64,000 nt of DNA. Source: Sporolactobacillus shoreae. GTDB lineage: Bacteria > Bacillota > Bacilli > Bacillales > Sporolactobacillaceae. Positions 50,215-59,009 of this stretch are shown here, one piece after another (position 1 is the stretch's first letter; every line of letters begins with the position of its first letter). The position numbers and the translations under genes were made by a program. The DNA lies in contig NZ_SRJD01000002.1 of NCBI RefSeq assembly GCF_004684935.1, forward strand, positions 1 to 64,000. The letters run 5' to 3'. The notes below the pieces were generated by a model. That model was given only the letters and a program-made list of their open reading frames with translations. It was not told the DNA's origin and did not search any database.

Positions 50215-51078
50215 TTGACAGAAAATAAAGATCAGAAGAAATTGCAGGAAAAAGAGCTGTCCGGTCTGCGTAAACTGGCAAAGCGGCGCTGGTTCTATCC
50301 CGCGTTATATTTATGTGTCGCGTCGCTGATTCTGACCGGCGTGCTGCTGTTCCAGCTGCGCGGGGCGGACCAGGCAAAGAACCAGGAAGAACAGAACCGC
50401 GTTGTATTCAACCAGAACAAGCCTTCCAGTCCACTGACAGCGGGCGAAGAAGTCTTCCAGTGGCCGGCAGCAAAAGCGGATACGCAAGTTGTCCAGCCCT
50501 TCTATGACGCGAAAGGAACCACTGAAGAACAGCAAGCCGCTCTCGTAAACTATAACAACACCTTTGTCCAAAATACGGGTATCAACATTGGCGCGAAGGA
50601 CGATCAATCGTTTACGGTTACAGCGGCGTTAAGCGGAACAGTCACTGAAGCGAAAAAGGACAACCTGCTCGGCTACACCGTCACATTGAAACACGCGAAT
50701 GGCGTCGAATCGCTTTACCAGAGCCTCGCGTCTATTGATGTCAAGATGGGCCAGGAAGTGAAGCAGGGCGATACAATCGGAACAGCTGGAACGGAAGCCT
50801 TCAACAAACCGATGGGCATCCACGCACACTTTGAAATCCGCAAAAACGGTATCCCGGTTGACCCTGTTGTCTACATGGACAAAGCGGCGTCCGATATCAA
50901 AACGGTAACCGTTGGTGCTCAGTCGACAACCGCGCCGGTCGCATCGGAAAAAACGAAAACCAATCAGGGTGGAAGCAGTACCCAGACACCCGCACCGGCT
51001 CCCGGAAAAACAGATCAAAGCAAATCAAACACGGGCGGCAGTTCGACCGGACAGGGTTCACAGAACTCCGGCAACTGA
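50215..51078 (+). CDS. spoIIQ: Stage II sporulation protein Q (SpoIIQ), degenerate LytM domain
   Basis: Forespore membrane protein that binds SpoIIIAH to form the channel linking the forespore and mother cell. The 287-residue protein has one helix (about 28-47) and a LytM/M23 domain. Key peptidase positions are lost: Asn120 and Asn124 stand where the HxxxD zinc ligands belong (QNTGIN), and Ser170 replaces the catalytic His (LYQSL); only HAH (203-205) remains. It should be a scaffold, not an enzyme. A Ser/Thr/Pro/Gly-rich tail follows. It starts with TTG after GAGGTGATG. Confidence 0.9.
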   Translation: MTENKDQKKLQEKELSGLRKLAKRRWFYPALYLCVASLILTGVLLFQLRGADQAKNQEEQNRVVFNQNKPSSPLTAGEEVFQWPAAKADTQVVQPFYDAKGTTEEQQAALVNYNNTFVQNTGINIGAKDDQSFTVTAALSGTVTEAKKDNLLGYTVTLKHANGVESLYQSLASIDVKMGQEVKQGDTIGTAGTEAFNKPMGIHAHFEIRKNGIPVDPVVYMDKAASDIKTVTVGAQSTTAPVASEKTKTNQGGSSTQTPAPAPGKTDQSKSNTGGSSTGQGSQNSGN

Positions 51079-51134
51079 GCCACAGCAGAATAATAGATTA
51101 GCAAACACGGCTGCAAGCTTAGCCGGGAGGAATC

Positions 51135-51165
51135 GAGCGATGCGCCAGGTGCGCGTCGCTTTTTT
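51135..51165 (+). terminator. Terminator after spoIIQ
   Basis: GCGATGCGC pairs with GCGCGTCGC around CAGGT, followed by T6. Confidence 0.9.
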
Positions 51166-51282
51166 GATATCAAGGGAGATTTGTAACCGAATCAAAAACC
51201 ATCTGTCATCTGCCTGTTACCAGTCTGTTATATAAAACTGGTAAATTTAAGGCATAAAGAAAGAGAGGCAGACGAGAATAAA

Positions 51283-51642
51283 ATGAAAAGAACACTAATG
51301 ACTTTAGCTGCTGCTCTGTTACTGGTTACTGGAATAACGAATCAGACTGCTGATGCAAGAACTCATTATAAAACGATCAAAGTTTCAGCCACTGCGTATT
51401 GTGAAATGGGAAGAACAGCAACAGGATACAATCTCAGATCGCACCCGAACGCCAAAGAAATTGCTGTCGATCCGCGATACATAAAACTGGGTTCCAAAGT
51501 ATACATTCCAGGCTACGGAACAGCCATCGCAAGAGACACAGGCGGCCGAATCAAAGGCCGCATCATTGATGTCCACTTTAAAACGCGCCATCAGGCGATC
51601 ATGTGGGGAAGAAAGCATTTAACCATCAAAGTATACCGGTGA
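51283..51642 (+). CDS. Secreted 3D-domain protein
   Basis: A 119-residue exported protein: signal peptide (RTLMTLAAALLLVTGITNQTADA) followed by a 3D domain with the three conserved Asp in VDPRYIKLGSKVYIPGYGTA, ARDTGG and IIDVHF, plus the ATAYC and TGYNLRSHP segments. The fold is that of the MltA-type double-psi barrel found in Bacillus YuiC/YocH and Rpf-like proteins, which act on cell-wall glycan. There is no LysM or SH3 targeting domain. A weak GAGAGG site precedes the ATG by about 15 bp. It has its own terminator. Confidence 0.85.
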   Translation: MKRTLMTLAAALLLVTGITNQTADARTHYKTIKVSATAYCEMGRTATGYNLRSHPNAKEIAVDPRYIKLGSKVYIPGYGTAIARDTGGRIKGRIIDVHFKTRHQAIMWGRKHLTIKVYR

Positions 51643-51650
51643 ATCAGAGA

Positions 51651-51682
51651 GAAGCTCTCAAGTGCGAGGGCTTCTTCTTATT
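51651..51682 (+). terminator. Terminator after the 3D-domain gene
   Basis: GAAGCTCTC pairs with GAGGGCTTC around AAGTGC, followed by TTCTTATTT. Confidence 0.75.
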
Positions 51683-51707
51683 TACGATTTTTTTACCAAA
51701 TCAGGGT

Positions 51708-51735
51708 TTGTTCAAGCATTGACCATTACTATAAT
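51708..51735 (+). promoter_or_regulatory. Promoter of the chromate transporter pair
   Basis: TTGTTC (51708-51713), a 16-bp spacer and TATAAT (51730-51735), 36 bp before the gene. Confidence 0.65.
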
Positions 51736-51770
51736 AAAGATATGAGTGCTTGATAGAAAGGTTTGATTGG

Positions 51771-52379
51771 ATGGCAACGAAAGAGAATGAAGAGATAAAA
51801 CCGGAAAAGGCGCCTGCCCGATACATGGATATTCTGATCGCCTTTTTCCGCTCCAGCATTTTGAGCTTCGGGGGCGGTCCGTCGGGAATTCCCCTGATTG
51901 AAGCGGAAGTGGTGAAACGGTATCATTGGATGACGATCGAGGAATTCGGCGACATGGTAGCGATTGCGAACGCATTGCCCGGGCCGATCAACACGAAATT
52001 GGCTGGCTATATTGGCTGGAAACTGAAAGGGATTGGCGGACTTTTTGCGGCGATTATTTCCAGTGTCTTTCCTATGATTATCACTATGATTGTGCTGCTT
52101 GGTTTTTTGTCTGCATTTCAGGAACAAAGATGGGTGCGCGGTATGACACAGGCTGTACTTCCTGTTGTCGGTGTCATGATGGCGCAGCTGACGTGGAGCT
52201 TTGTGTCCAGCGCAAAAGAAGGCCTTGGCTGGACAGTCACCATCATTCTGATTGCCATCAGTTTTATCCTGATGGAAGTGCTTCATGTGCAACCGCCGAT
52301 TCTGATCGCGTTGGTGCTTCTTTTAGTGCTTCTCAAACCAGCGAAGCGAAATCGAATGAAGGCGGGTGAAAAAAAATGA
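51771..52379 (+). CDS. Chromate transporter, first half-size subunit (CHR family)
   Basis: A 202-residue membrane protein with about six hydrophobic helices and the CHR-family motifs SFGGGPSGIPLIEAEVV and ANALPGPINTKLAGYIGWK. The short CHR proteins occur as neighbouring pairs (like B. subtilis ywrA/ywrB) that act together in chromate efflux; the natural substrate in this organism is unknown. The ATG at 51771 has AAAGG upstream. It overlaps its partner by 4 bp. Confidence 0.88.
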   Translation: MATKENEEIKPEKAPARYMDILIAFFRSSILSFGGGPSGIPLIEAEVVKRYHWMTIEEFGDMVAIANALPGPINTKLAGYIGWKLKGIGGLFAAIISSVFPMIITMIVLLGFLSAFQEQRWVRGMTQAVLPVVGVMMAQLTWSFVSSAKEGLGWTVTIILIAISFILMEVLHVQPPILIALVLLLVLLKPAKRNRMKAGEKK

Positions 52380-52909
52380 CTATTTTCTGGCAGATTTTCA
52401 TCGCCTTTTTCATACCTGGGATCCTCGGCTACGGTGGGGGACCCGCTTCGATTCCGCTGATTGAAAATGAAGTAGTGGGTCACTTTCACTGGATGAGTGT
52501 GACAACATTCAGCAATGTCCTGGCGATCGGCAACTCATTGCCTGGGCCGATCGCGCCGCAAATGGCCGGCTACATCGGCTACCAGCAGGGCGGCGTATTG
52601 GGCGCTCTTATTGCGGTGTTCGCGACAGTTGCCCCATCGCTCATTCTGTTGATTTTGCTCCTGCGATTGCTGTACTCATTCAAAGATTCACCCAAGGTCA
52701 AATGGCTGACCCTGCTGATCCGCCCGATCATCGTCGTGATGCTTGGGATGATGGCCTGGAACTTTTTCGTTGCGTCGAAACAAGCGTCTGGTTGGGTACC
52801 GCTGATGCTGATCGGTGCCGCCAGCTTCATACTTATGCAGCGTTTCCGGATTCATCCGGCATTCGTCATTGCTGGTGCCCTCCTTATTGGTGCGGCTTTT
52901 ATGGGGTGA
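52376..52909 (+). CDS. Chromate transporter, second half-size subunit (CHR family)
   Basis: A 177-residue membrane protein, partner of the preceding gene, with the same two motifs (YGGGPASIPLIENEVVGHFHWM and GNSLPGPIAPQMAGYIGY) and similar helices. The start overlaps the upstream stop (ATGA), so translation is coupled and a heterodimer is likely. A small soluble protein gene follows after 4 bp. Confidence 0.88.
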   Translation: MTIFWQIFIAFFIPGILGYGGGPASIPLIENEVVGHFHWMSVTTFSNVLAIGNSLPGPIAPQMAGYIGYQQGGVLGALIAVFATVAPSLILLILLLRLLYSFKDSPKVKWLTLLIRPIIVVMLGMMAWNFFVASKQASGWVPLMLIGAASFILMQRFRIHPAFVIAGALLIGAAFMG

Positions 52910-52913
52910 GAGT

Positions 52914-53384
52914 ATGTACTCATGGAGAATCACCAAATACGATCCGGCGAAAAGAAATCAAGACGGCAGTTATGCCGATGCCAAAGAATGGACCTCGTAC
53001 TCAGATATCGGAAAATCAGTCAGCGAAGACGAGTATCTGCGCACGGAGGAAAATTATCTTAATGCGATCAAGGCGTTCGCGGAGGAGCTGGCGATTACGG
53101 AAGTTTCCCTCAGTGCGCTTGACGGGAATTCAACTGAGGATGCAATCAATCTTTTTAAAATTTGGCTCGGCAAAAAGATCAGTCTGAAAGATGCTGTGAA
53201 ACTGGCGAGATTAGTGCTAAGGGAAGACTTGTGGTGCAAGATGGAAGTCCCAGACTACTTTTTTGTCCATTTCGGCTACGACTACTACATGTACATCGGG
53301 GCATACAAGGATTGCCCTGCAGCCAGAAAAAAAACCGAAGCATCCGGCCTTTTTGTTGAATCCTTTGCTTCACCTTATTTATAG
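52914..53384 (+). CDS. Hypothetical protein (156 aa) in the chromate transporter operon
   Basis: The family is not known to me. The protein starts MYSWRITKYDP and has DGSYADAKEWTSYSDIG, a helical middle and an aromatic-rich VPDYFFVHFGYDYYMYIGAY segment near the end; proteins with this kind of start are found as uncharacterised genes in Bacilli. It has no signal or membrane segment. GGGGTGAG precedes the ATG, 4 bp after the transporter gene. The stop codon is now TAG, created where a MITE inserted: without the element the reading would end in TAA one base later, so the protein is unchanged. Confidence 0.75.
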   Translation: MYSWRITKYDPAKRNQDGSYADAKEWTSYSDIGKSVSEDEYLRTEENYLNAIKAFAEELAITEVSLSALDGNSTEDAINLFKIWLGKKISLKDAVKLARLVLREDLWCKMEVPDYFFVHFGYDYYMYIGAYKDCPAARKKTEASGLFVESFASPYL

Positions 53385-53460
53385 GCTATGTTTAAATTCA
53401 ATGTTGTTTTTGCCCCTCCGCTGTTTGGAGCGAAAAACGACAGATAAGTTTAACAAAGCC
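53384..53460. mobile_element. 77-bp palindromic MITE, copy 2
   Basis: Same length and ends (GGCT...AGCC) as copy 1, flanked by a perfect 8-bp direct repeat TATTTATA (53376-53383 and 53461-53468). The left half begins GGCTATGTTTAAATTC and the complement of the right half GGCTTTGTTAAACTTA. It lies between a stop codon and a strong terminator, so the insertion is harmless. No related transposase gene is present in the window. Confidence 0.9.
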
Positions 53461-53468
53461 TATTTATA

Positions 53469-53501
53469 AGAAAAGCTGTCCCGAGTTGGGACAGCTTTTC
53501 T
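53469..53501. terminator. Bidirectional terminator between the chromate and sulfate operons
   Basis: AGAAAAGCTGTCCC pairs perfectly with GGGACAGCTTTTCT around GAGTT; it works for both converging operons. Confidence 0.92.
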
Positions 53502-53522
53502 GGACTTATGAGTTTGCCAATT

Positions 53523-54116
53523 TCAATGAATAATCTCTTTTTCCTTTAGATATAAGAGGATCTGCTCTGTGCTTTCTTCCAAAGTCTGATGCTCCGAATC
53601 GATCGTAAGTTCCGGCGATTCAGGCGCCTCATAGGGCGAATCAATTCCTGTGAAGAAAGGGATCGCCCCTGACCGCGCTTTTTTATATAAGCCCTTTGGG
53701 TCGCGGGATTCGCAGACATTCAATGCACATTTGACATACACCTCGATAAACTCACCGGGTTCAAAACGTTTTCTGGCTGAAAGGCGGTCGCTTCGGAACG
53801 GGGAGATGAACGCGGTCAGGACGATCGAATTACTATCGACAAATAGCTTAGCCACTTCTCCAATACGGCGAATGTTTTCCTTTCGGTCGTCTTCTGAGAA
53901 ACCGAGATCCCGATTCAGCCCGCTGCGGATATTGTCGCCGTCAAGCAGATAGGTCCGGTGGCCAGCGGCGAAAAGCGCCGCCTCCAGGCGATTGGCCAGT
54001 GTGGATTTTCCGGAACCGGAAAGCCCGGTAAACCAGATGGCTACTCCTTTTTGACCGCTCTGTTTCTCCCTGTCCGCCTTGGTGATGGTTGTCTGGTGCC
54101 AGATAATATTTGCCAT
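53523..54116 (-). CDS. cysC: Adenylylsulfate kinase
   Basis: Phosphorylates APS to PAPS in sulfate assimilation. The 197-residue protein has the P-loop GLSGSGKST (residues 31-39), the [26 protein letters not shown] block and the ISPFRSDR lid segment. It is the last gene of the sulfate operon, 12 bp after sat, and ends near a shared terminator. Confidence 0.95.
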   Translation of the reverse strand: MANIIWHQTTITKADREKQSGQKGVAIWFTGLSGSGKSTLANRLEAALFAAGHRTYLLDGDNIRSGLNRDLGFSEDDRKENIRRIGEVAKLFVDSNSIVLTAFISPFRSDRLSARKRFEPGEFIEVYVKCALNVCESRDPKGLYKKARSGAIPFFTGIDSPYEAPESPELTIDSEHQTLEESTEQILLYLKEKEIIH

Positions 54117-54128
54117 GAGCGCTACCTC

Positions 54129-55283
54129 CTAATGACCGATGGTTTCGGATTCCGCCCGCAAACCCTGGATCAGGATCTGAGCGACCTCGGGCCTGCTGAA
54201 TGTTTCGGGAGGACGGATACCGCTGCGCAGCATCTCCCGGACCTTCGTCCCAGAAAGAGCGACGTGGGAAGACGCGGGGTGGGGACACGTTTTATTGGAG
54301 CCCATCCCGCCGCATTTTTTACAATAGAAGCTGTTCTCGAAAAACAGGGTCTGAATATCCAGTTCGTCTCTCGTGAAATTCGAAAAAATTTTCTGCGCGT
54401 CATAGGTACCGTAGTAGTTCTTCACACCGGCGTGATCGCGCCCGACAATGAAATGGGTGCAACCGAAATTTTTTCGGCAGATGGCGTGAAAAACCGCCTC
54501 TCTCGGACCTGCGTAACGCATAGCGGCAGGGAAGACCGCGAAGGCCGTTCGTTCCTTAACATAGTAATTGTCGATCAGCGCGTGGTAGCTGCGCATTCGG
54601 ATGTCGGCCGGAATATCATCCTTCTTCGTTTCTCCGACGAGAGGGTTGATAAAAAGGCCGTCAATCGTCTCCAACGCTGTTTTCTGGATGTATTCATGGG
54701 CGCGGTGGATCGGGTTACGTGTCTGGAAACCGACAATCGTCCGCCAGCCTTTTTCGTCGAACCATGCCCGTGTTTCGGCAGGATCCAGATAGTCGCTTGT
54801 AAATTCCGCGGGGCGTTCTGAACGCCGGACCAGTTCCACAGGACCGGAAAGATAGATATCGCCTCGGTCAAAGAGCCGCCGGACACCGGGATGCTCCGGA
54901 TCTGTGGTCAGATAGACATTTTCTGCCTCCCATTCTTTATCGGGACGAAATTTGCCGGTGACTTTCAGCGTGCCGTAAATCGTACCGCGATAGTCCAATT
55001 TTACGAGATCGCCCTCGGAAACACTTTCGGCGACATTCTCCGATACAGGGAGTGTGATCGGAAGCGTCCAGGCAAGGCCGTTCGTCAGCCTCATGTTTTC
55101 AACAACAGAGCGATAATTTTCTTCATCAAAGAAGCCGGTCAGCGGGCTGTATGTACCGTTGGCGATTAATTCCAGGTCGCTTAACGCCACGCGGTCAATC
55201 GGAAGCGTTTTTTGAATGCCGCTGACATCTTTTCCAAATGCCTGGCGGTTAATTAATGTGCCGCCATGGGGTAAACTCGTCAT
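54129..55283 (-). CDS. sat: Sulfate adenylyltransferase
   Basis: Activates sulfate with ATP to APS. The 384-residue ATP-sulfurylase has the [12 protein letters not shown] motif, the HxxH-type nucleotide site and VGRDHAGV. It also carries a Cys pair region CKKCGG...CPH typical of the zinc-binding bacterial form. The ATG at 55283 has AAGGTGGG upstream and is preferred over an extension starting at 55322. It lies between cysH and cysC. Confidence 0.95.
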   Translation of the reverse strand: MTSLPHGGTLINRQAFGKDVSGIQKTLPIDRVALSDLELIANGTYSPLTGFFDEENYRSVVENMRLTNGLAWTLPITLPVSENVAESVSEGDLVKLDYRGTIYGTLKVTGKFRPDKEWEAENVYLTTDPEHPGVRRLFDRGDIYLSGPVELVRRSERPAEFTSDYLDPAETRAWFDEKGWRTIVGFQTRNPIHRAHEYIQKTALETIDGLFINPLVGETKKDDIPADIRMRSYHALIDNYYVKERTAFAVFPAAMRYAGPREAVFHAICRKNFGCTHFIVGRDHAGVKNYYGTYDAQKIFSNFTRDELDIQTLFFENSFYCKKCGGMGSNKTCPHPASSHVALSGTKVREMLRSGIRPPETFSRPEVAQILIQGLRAESETIGH

Positions 55284-55305
55284 TTTATTCCCACCTTTTT
55301 TAAAA

Positions 55306-56043
55306 TCAGGATTCACGAACACTATTTTTCAGATGGAGGCCGCATTCGGTTTTGTCAAAAGCGCTCCAACGCCCAGCGCGCTGATCTTCACCCGGTTTCA
55401 CCGGAGCGGTGCAGTAGGCGCAGCCGATACTTGGATAGTTCCGGTCATGAAGCGGATTGTAAGGCAGGTCATGATCCCGCACATAATCCCACACGTCCTG
55501 CCAGGTCCAGTGGATCAGCGGGCAGATTTTGACCGAACTAAATTTTTCATCCTTATTAATAAATTGGACATTCCGTCTCATCGGAGACTGCTCATGGCGG
55601 AGTCCGGAAATCCAGGCGTCATAGTTCTTCAGCCGTTTCCTCAGCGGATCGACCTTCCGCAACTGGCAGCACAGATCCGGCCGCCGTGTCCACAACTTTT
55701 CACCATACTTGGCAGCCTGTTCTTCGGGGGTCAGATCAGGTTTCTGCCTAATGATCTTCAGCTCCGGATAGCGTGCTTCGACGCGATCGACCAGCTCATA
55801 AGTCTCTTTAAAATGGAAATTCGTGTCCAGAAAAATGATCGTTGCGTCTTTTTTCACCTGATGAATCAGGTCAATCAGCACAATGCCTTCAACACCGAAA
55901 CTGCAGGAATAAGCAACCCGTTCGCCGTATGTGTCATATGCCCACCGCAGCACCTGTTGGGCTCCTTTATAGGCAGTTTCAGAAGATAATTCAGGCAGCA
56001 GTTGTTCTGACCAATGCGCGTAGCTTAACAAATCTTGTGCCAT
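55306..56043 (-). CDS. cysH: Phosphoadenylyl-/adenylyl-sulfate reductase
   Basis: Reduces PAPS or APS to sulfite with thioredoxin. The 245-residue protein has SFG in CSFGVEG, and Cys125-Cys126 with Cys208-x2-Cys211, the ligand set of a [4Fe-4S] cluster found in APS-type enzymes; the catalytic Cys234 is in ECGLH. Because cysC is also present, both APS and PAPS could be used, as in B. subtilis. GGAGGAG precedes the ATG. A 96-bp gap to cysA holds a small hairpin but no terminator. Confidence 0.94.
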   Translation of the reverse strand: MAQDLLSYAHWSEQLLPELSSETAYKGAQQVLRWAYDTYGERVAYSCSFGVEGIVLIDLIHQVKKDATIIFLDTNFHFKETYELVDRVEARYPELKIIRQKPDLTPEEQAAKYGEKLWTRRPDLCCQLRKVDPLRKRLKNYDAWISGLRHEQSPMRRNVQFINKDEKFSSVKICPLIHWTWQDVWDYVRDHDLPYNPLHDRNYPSIGCAYCTAPVKPGEDQRAGRWSAFDKTECGLHLKNSVRES

Positions 56044-56139
56044 TGTTCACTCCTCCTTCAAAGGCGGCCATCCCGGAAAATGAGATAAACGACCTAAAAG
56101 AACGGACTCTTAGATCGTCTATGGCTTCATAGACAACAA

Positions 56140-57198
56140 TTAATTGACGGTGAAAACCTTGACCTTCTTCGCCTCAAGAAAAACATGCTGATTCTTGCTC
56201 AACGAAAGCTTATCAAATTCCCGTTTCGTCACTTCCACTTCAAGATTCTGATTCTCATCCTGCCTTTCGAGTTCCAGTCGGATCACAGAACCGGACGGGT
56301 GGATATGCGTCACCGTCGCAGAAAGCGTGCGGTCAGCTGCCTGTTCATTTGTCGCCTGGATGGTGAACTCGTCGGGCCGGATGAAGGCGATACCGTCCGC
56401 CTGTCCGGCCGTGTCAACAGGGATACGGAACGCGCCGGTGGTGAAGAGTCCGTCGCTGATTGTTCCGCGGACCTGATTCACGTTGCCAATAAAATCATAA
56501 ACAAAGGAATTGGCGGGATTCTCATAAACCTCGGTGGGCGTCCCGACCTGCTCAATCCTTCCTTTATTAATGATCACCACGCGGTCAGCCACTTCAAAAG
56601 CTTCTTCCTGGTCATGGGTGACGAGGAGACTGGTCATTTTAACCTGCTGATGAAGACGCCTCAGCCACAGCCGCAATTCCTTCCGGACCTTTGCATCGAG
56701 CGCGCCAAACGGTTCATCCAACAGCAAAATGTGAGGCTCGATGGCCAGCGCGCGGGCGAGAGCAACGCGCTGCCTCTGCCCTCCCGAAAGCTGCGAAGGA
56801 TACCGGTCCCCGTAAGGCTCAAGCCGAACGAGATGGAGCAGCTGATCCACTTTTTCCTGAATCTCCTTCTTTGACGGGCGATCCCTTCTCGGTTTGGCCT
56901 TCAATCCATAGGCGATGTTCTCGCGGATGGTCATTGTGTTGAATAAAGCATAATGTTGAAAAACGAATCCCGCCTTTCGCTTCTTGATCGGCGCGTCGGT
57001 CAGATTCTCGCCATGAAATAATATGGTTCCTTCATCGGCATATTCCAGTCCCGCAAGGACTCTGAGCAGCGACGTTTTTCCGGATCCGGAAGGCCCAAGC
57101 AAAGCGACCAGCTCACCGGTTTTAATGGTGAGATCAATATTTTTCAAAATTTGATAGGGACCGTATGATTTGGAAATATTCTTTAATTCAATACTCAT
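56140..57198 (-). CDS. cysA: Sulfate ABC transporter ATP-binding protein
   Basis: Energises sulfate import. The 352-residue protein has Walker A GPSGSGKT, the signature LSGGQRQRVALARALA, Walker B ILLLDEPFGALD and the switch His in VTHDQEEA, followed by a C-terminal TOBE-type domain (about 240-350). The ATG at 57198 has AAGGATGG upstream. It follows cysW by 22 bp. B. subtilis uses an unrelated sulfate permease (CysP) in its cysH operon, so the ABC system is a difference. Confidence 0.94.
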   Translation of the reverse strand: MSIELKNISKSYGPYQILKNIDLTIKTGELVALLGPSGSGKTSLLRVLAGLEYADEGTILFHGENLTDAPIKKRKAGFVFQHYALFNTMTIRENIAYGLKAKPRRDRPSKKEIQEKVDQLLHLVRLEPYGDRYPSQLSGGQRQRVALARALAIEPHILLLDEPFGALDAKVRKELRLWLRRLHQQVKMTSLLVTHDQEEAFEVADRVVIINKGRIEQVGTPTEVYENPANSFVYDFIGNVNQVRGTISDGLFTTGAFRIPVDTAGQADGIAFIRPDEFTIQATNEQAADRTLSATVTHIHPSGSVIRLELERQDENQNLEVEVTKREFDKLSLSKNQHVFLEAKKVKVFTVN

Positions 57199-57220
57199 GC
57201 GCACCATCCTTCATCTTTTT

Positions 57221-58099
57221 TTAAGCGGGACGAGTGTTTTTCCAGTCAAAATAGCTTTTCAGAATGAGAGACACGATCGCGACGACGGACATCAGCGACG
57301 ACAGGGCGAAGGCGGCAGTCATCTGGTAGCCGTCATAAAAAGCTTCGACCTGAAGCGGCATTGTGTTCGTCTGCCCAACGATGTGCCCGGATATGACGGA
57401 AACCGCGCCAAAATCGCCGATCGACCGGGCACTGCACAGGATTACCCCATAGAGCAGTCCCCACTTAATATTGGGCAAAGTGATTTTAAAGAACGTGCGT
57501 AATGTGCCCGCCCCAAGAATAAGCGATGCTTCCTCTTCAAGGCTTCCCTGATTTTCCATGAGTGGAATAAGCTCACGCGCTACGAAAGGATACGTAACGA
57601 ACAGTGTGGCGATGACAATGCCCGTGGTGTTAAATACCAGCTGAATATTTTGGCTAAGCAGCCACCTTCCCAGAATACTGTGATCACCGAACAGCAGGAC
57701 GAAGATCAGCCCGCCGATAACCGGAGAAATCGAGAAGGGGAGATCCGCCAGGGTTACGATCAGGCTTTTTCCTTTAAACCGGTATTTTGTCATGGTCCAG
57801 GCAAGCAACACCCCGAACGCGGTGTTGATCGGTACAACAATGACCAGAACCGTGAGCGTCAGATAGATCGATGAAAGTGCCTCGGGACTGGAAATCGAAG
57901 CGAAGTAAGCACTGATTCCGCTTTGAAACGCCTCGGTAAAAATAAAAATCAGAGGAAGAATCAGAAAAAGCGAGATAAAAGTGATGACAATCAGTGTTAA
58001 TAGAGTCTGCACCCACACAGGCTCGGTCAGAGTGTTTCCAGTATGCCGCCTGGCCTGGACAAAGCCGCCAGACTCACGGGACAAAGACAATTCGGCCAT
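57221..58099 (-). CDS. cysW: Sulfate ABC transporter permease CysW
   Basis: Inner-membrane permease of 292 residues with about six helices and the EAA loop LMENQGSLEEEASLILGAGTLRTFFKITLPNIKWGLLYG that contacts CysA. The paired permease CysT is encoded just upstream. GGGAGGGA lies about 12 bp before the ATG. Confidence 0.93.
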   Translation of the reverse strand: MAELSLSRESGGFVQARRHTGNTLTEPVWVQTLLTLIVITFISLFLILPLIFIFTEAFQSGISAYFASISSPEALSSIYLTLTVLVIVVPINTAFGVLLAWTMTKYRFKGKSLIVTLADLPFSISPVIGGLIFVLLFGDHSILGRWLLSQNIQLVFNTTGIVIATLFVTYPFVARELIPLMENQGSLEEEASLILGAGTLRTFFKITLPNIKWGLLYGVILCSARSIGDFGAVSVISGHIVGQTNTMPLQVEAFYDGYQMTAAFALSSLMSVVAIVSLILKSYFDWKNTRPA

Positions 58100-58121
58100 A
58101 TTTTATAGATCCCTCCCTTCA

Positions 58122-58970
58122 TTAATCCGCAAATTTTCGTTTAACCACCCACTGTGAAAAATTAATGAGAAACAGAATGAGGAAGGATGCGACTAGCAAA
58201 ACCAGCGCCACAGAAGTCGCTCCGTCATAATCGAATGCCTCCAGTTTCTGCATGACCACAAGAGGGGCGATCTCAGTTTTAAAGGGCATATTTCCTGCAA
58301 TAAAAACCACCGATCCATATTCTCCAAGCGCACGGGAAAAAGCGAGCGCAAATCCCGAAAAAGCGGCTAACCTGATCTTGGGAAAAACAACGTGAACCAG
58401 GGTCTGAAACCGGTTTGCTCCGAGGATCGCGGAAGCTTCCTCGTTCTCTTTCTCAAGATTCTGTAATACGGGTTCGACAATGCGCACGACAAAGGGCATC
58501 CCGATTAATATGAGAGCGACGACAATACCTACTTGCGTATAGGAGACTTTAAAGGGCAATAAATGCCCGATCCATCCGTTTGTCGCATACAATGTTGCTA
58601 AAGTAATGCCTGCAACAGAAGTCGGAAGGGCGAATGGCAGATCAAGCAAGCCGTCGATCAGCTTTCTTCCCGGGAACGAGTAGCGGACCAGCACCCAGGC
58701 GGTCAGGACTCCGAAAACCAGATTGATGAGTGAGGCCACTAGAGCCGTCGTAAAGCTGAGCTGGTAGGCAGAAACAACAATGGGTTGGCTGATTTCACGA
58801 AGAAACCCGCCCCAGCCAATCTGCGATGTGTAGATAAAAATCATCGACAGGGGGATCAGCACTAATAAAGAGAGATAGGACAGAGAAAGACCGAGAGAGA
58901 GGCCGAACCCTGGGATAATCTGTCTTCTTTTCACCTTGGTTTTCTTTTCGGAATGATTTTGGGACACCAT
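58122..58970 (-). CDS. cysT: Sulfate ABC transporter permease CysT
   Basis: Inner-membrane permease of 282 residues with about six helices, the LPFALPTSVAGITLATLY segment and the EAA loop LEKENEEASAILGANRFQTLVHVVFPKIRLAAFSG. Two ATG codons are close: the one at 58970 is chosen because AAGGAG lies 6 bp before it, while the ATG at 58976 would touch that site. Confidence 0.93.
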   Translation of the reverse strand: MVSQNHSEKKTKVKRRQIIPGFGLSLGLSLSYLSLLVLIPLSMIFIYTSQIGWGGFLREISQPIVVSAYQLSFTTALVASLINLVFGVLTAWVLVRYSFPGRKLIDGLLDLPFALPTSVAGITLATLYATNGWIGHLLPFKVSYTQVGIVVALILIGMPFVVRIVEPVLQNLEKENEEASAILGANRFQTLVHVVFPKIRLAAFSGFALAFSRALGEYGSVVFIAGNMPFKTEIAPLVVMQKLEAFDYDGATSVALVLLVASFLILFLINFSQWVVKRKFAD

Positions 58971-59009
58971 TTTCATCTCCTTCCGATTTCCATGATAAAC
59001 GGATCATCA

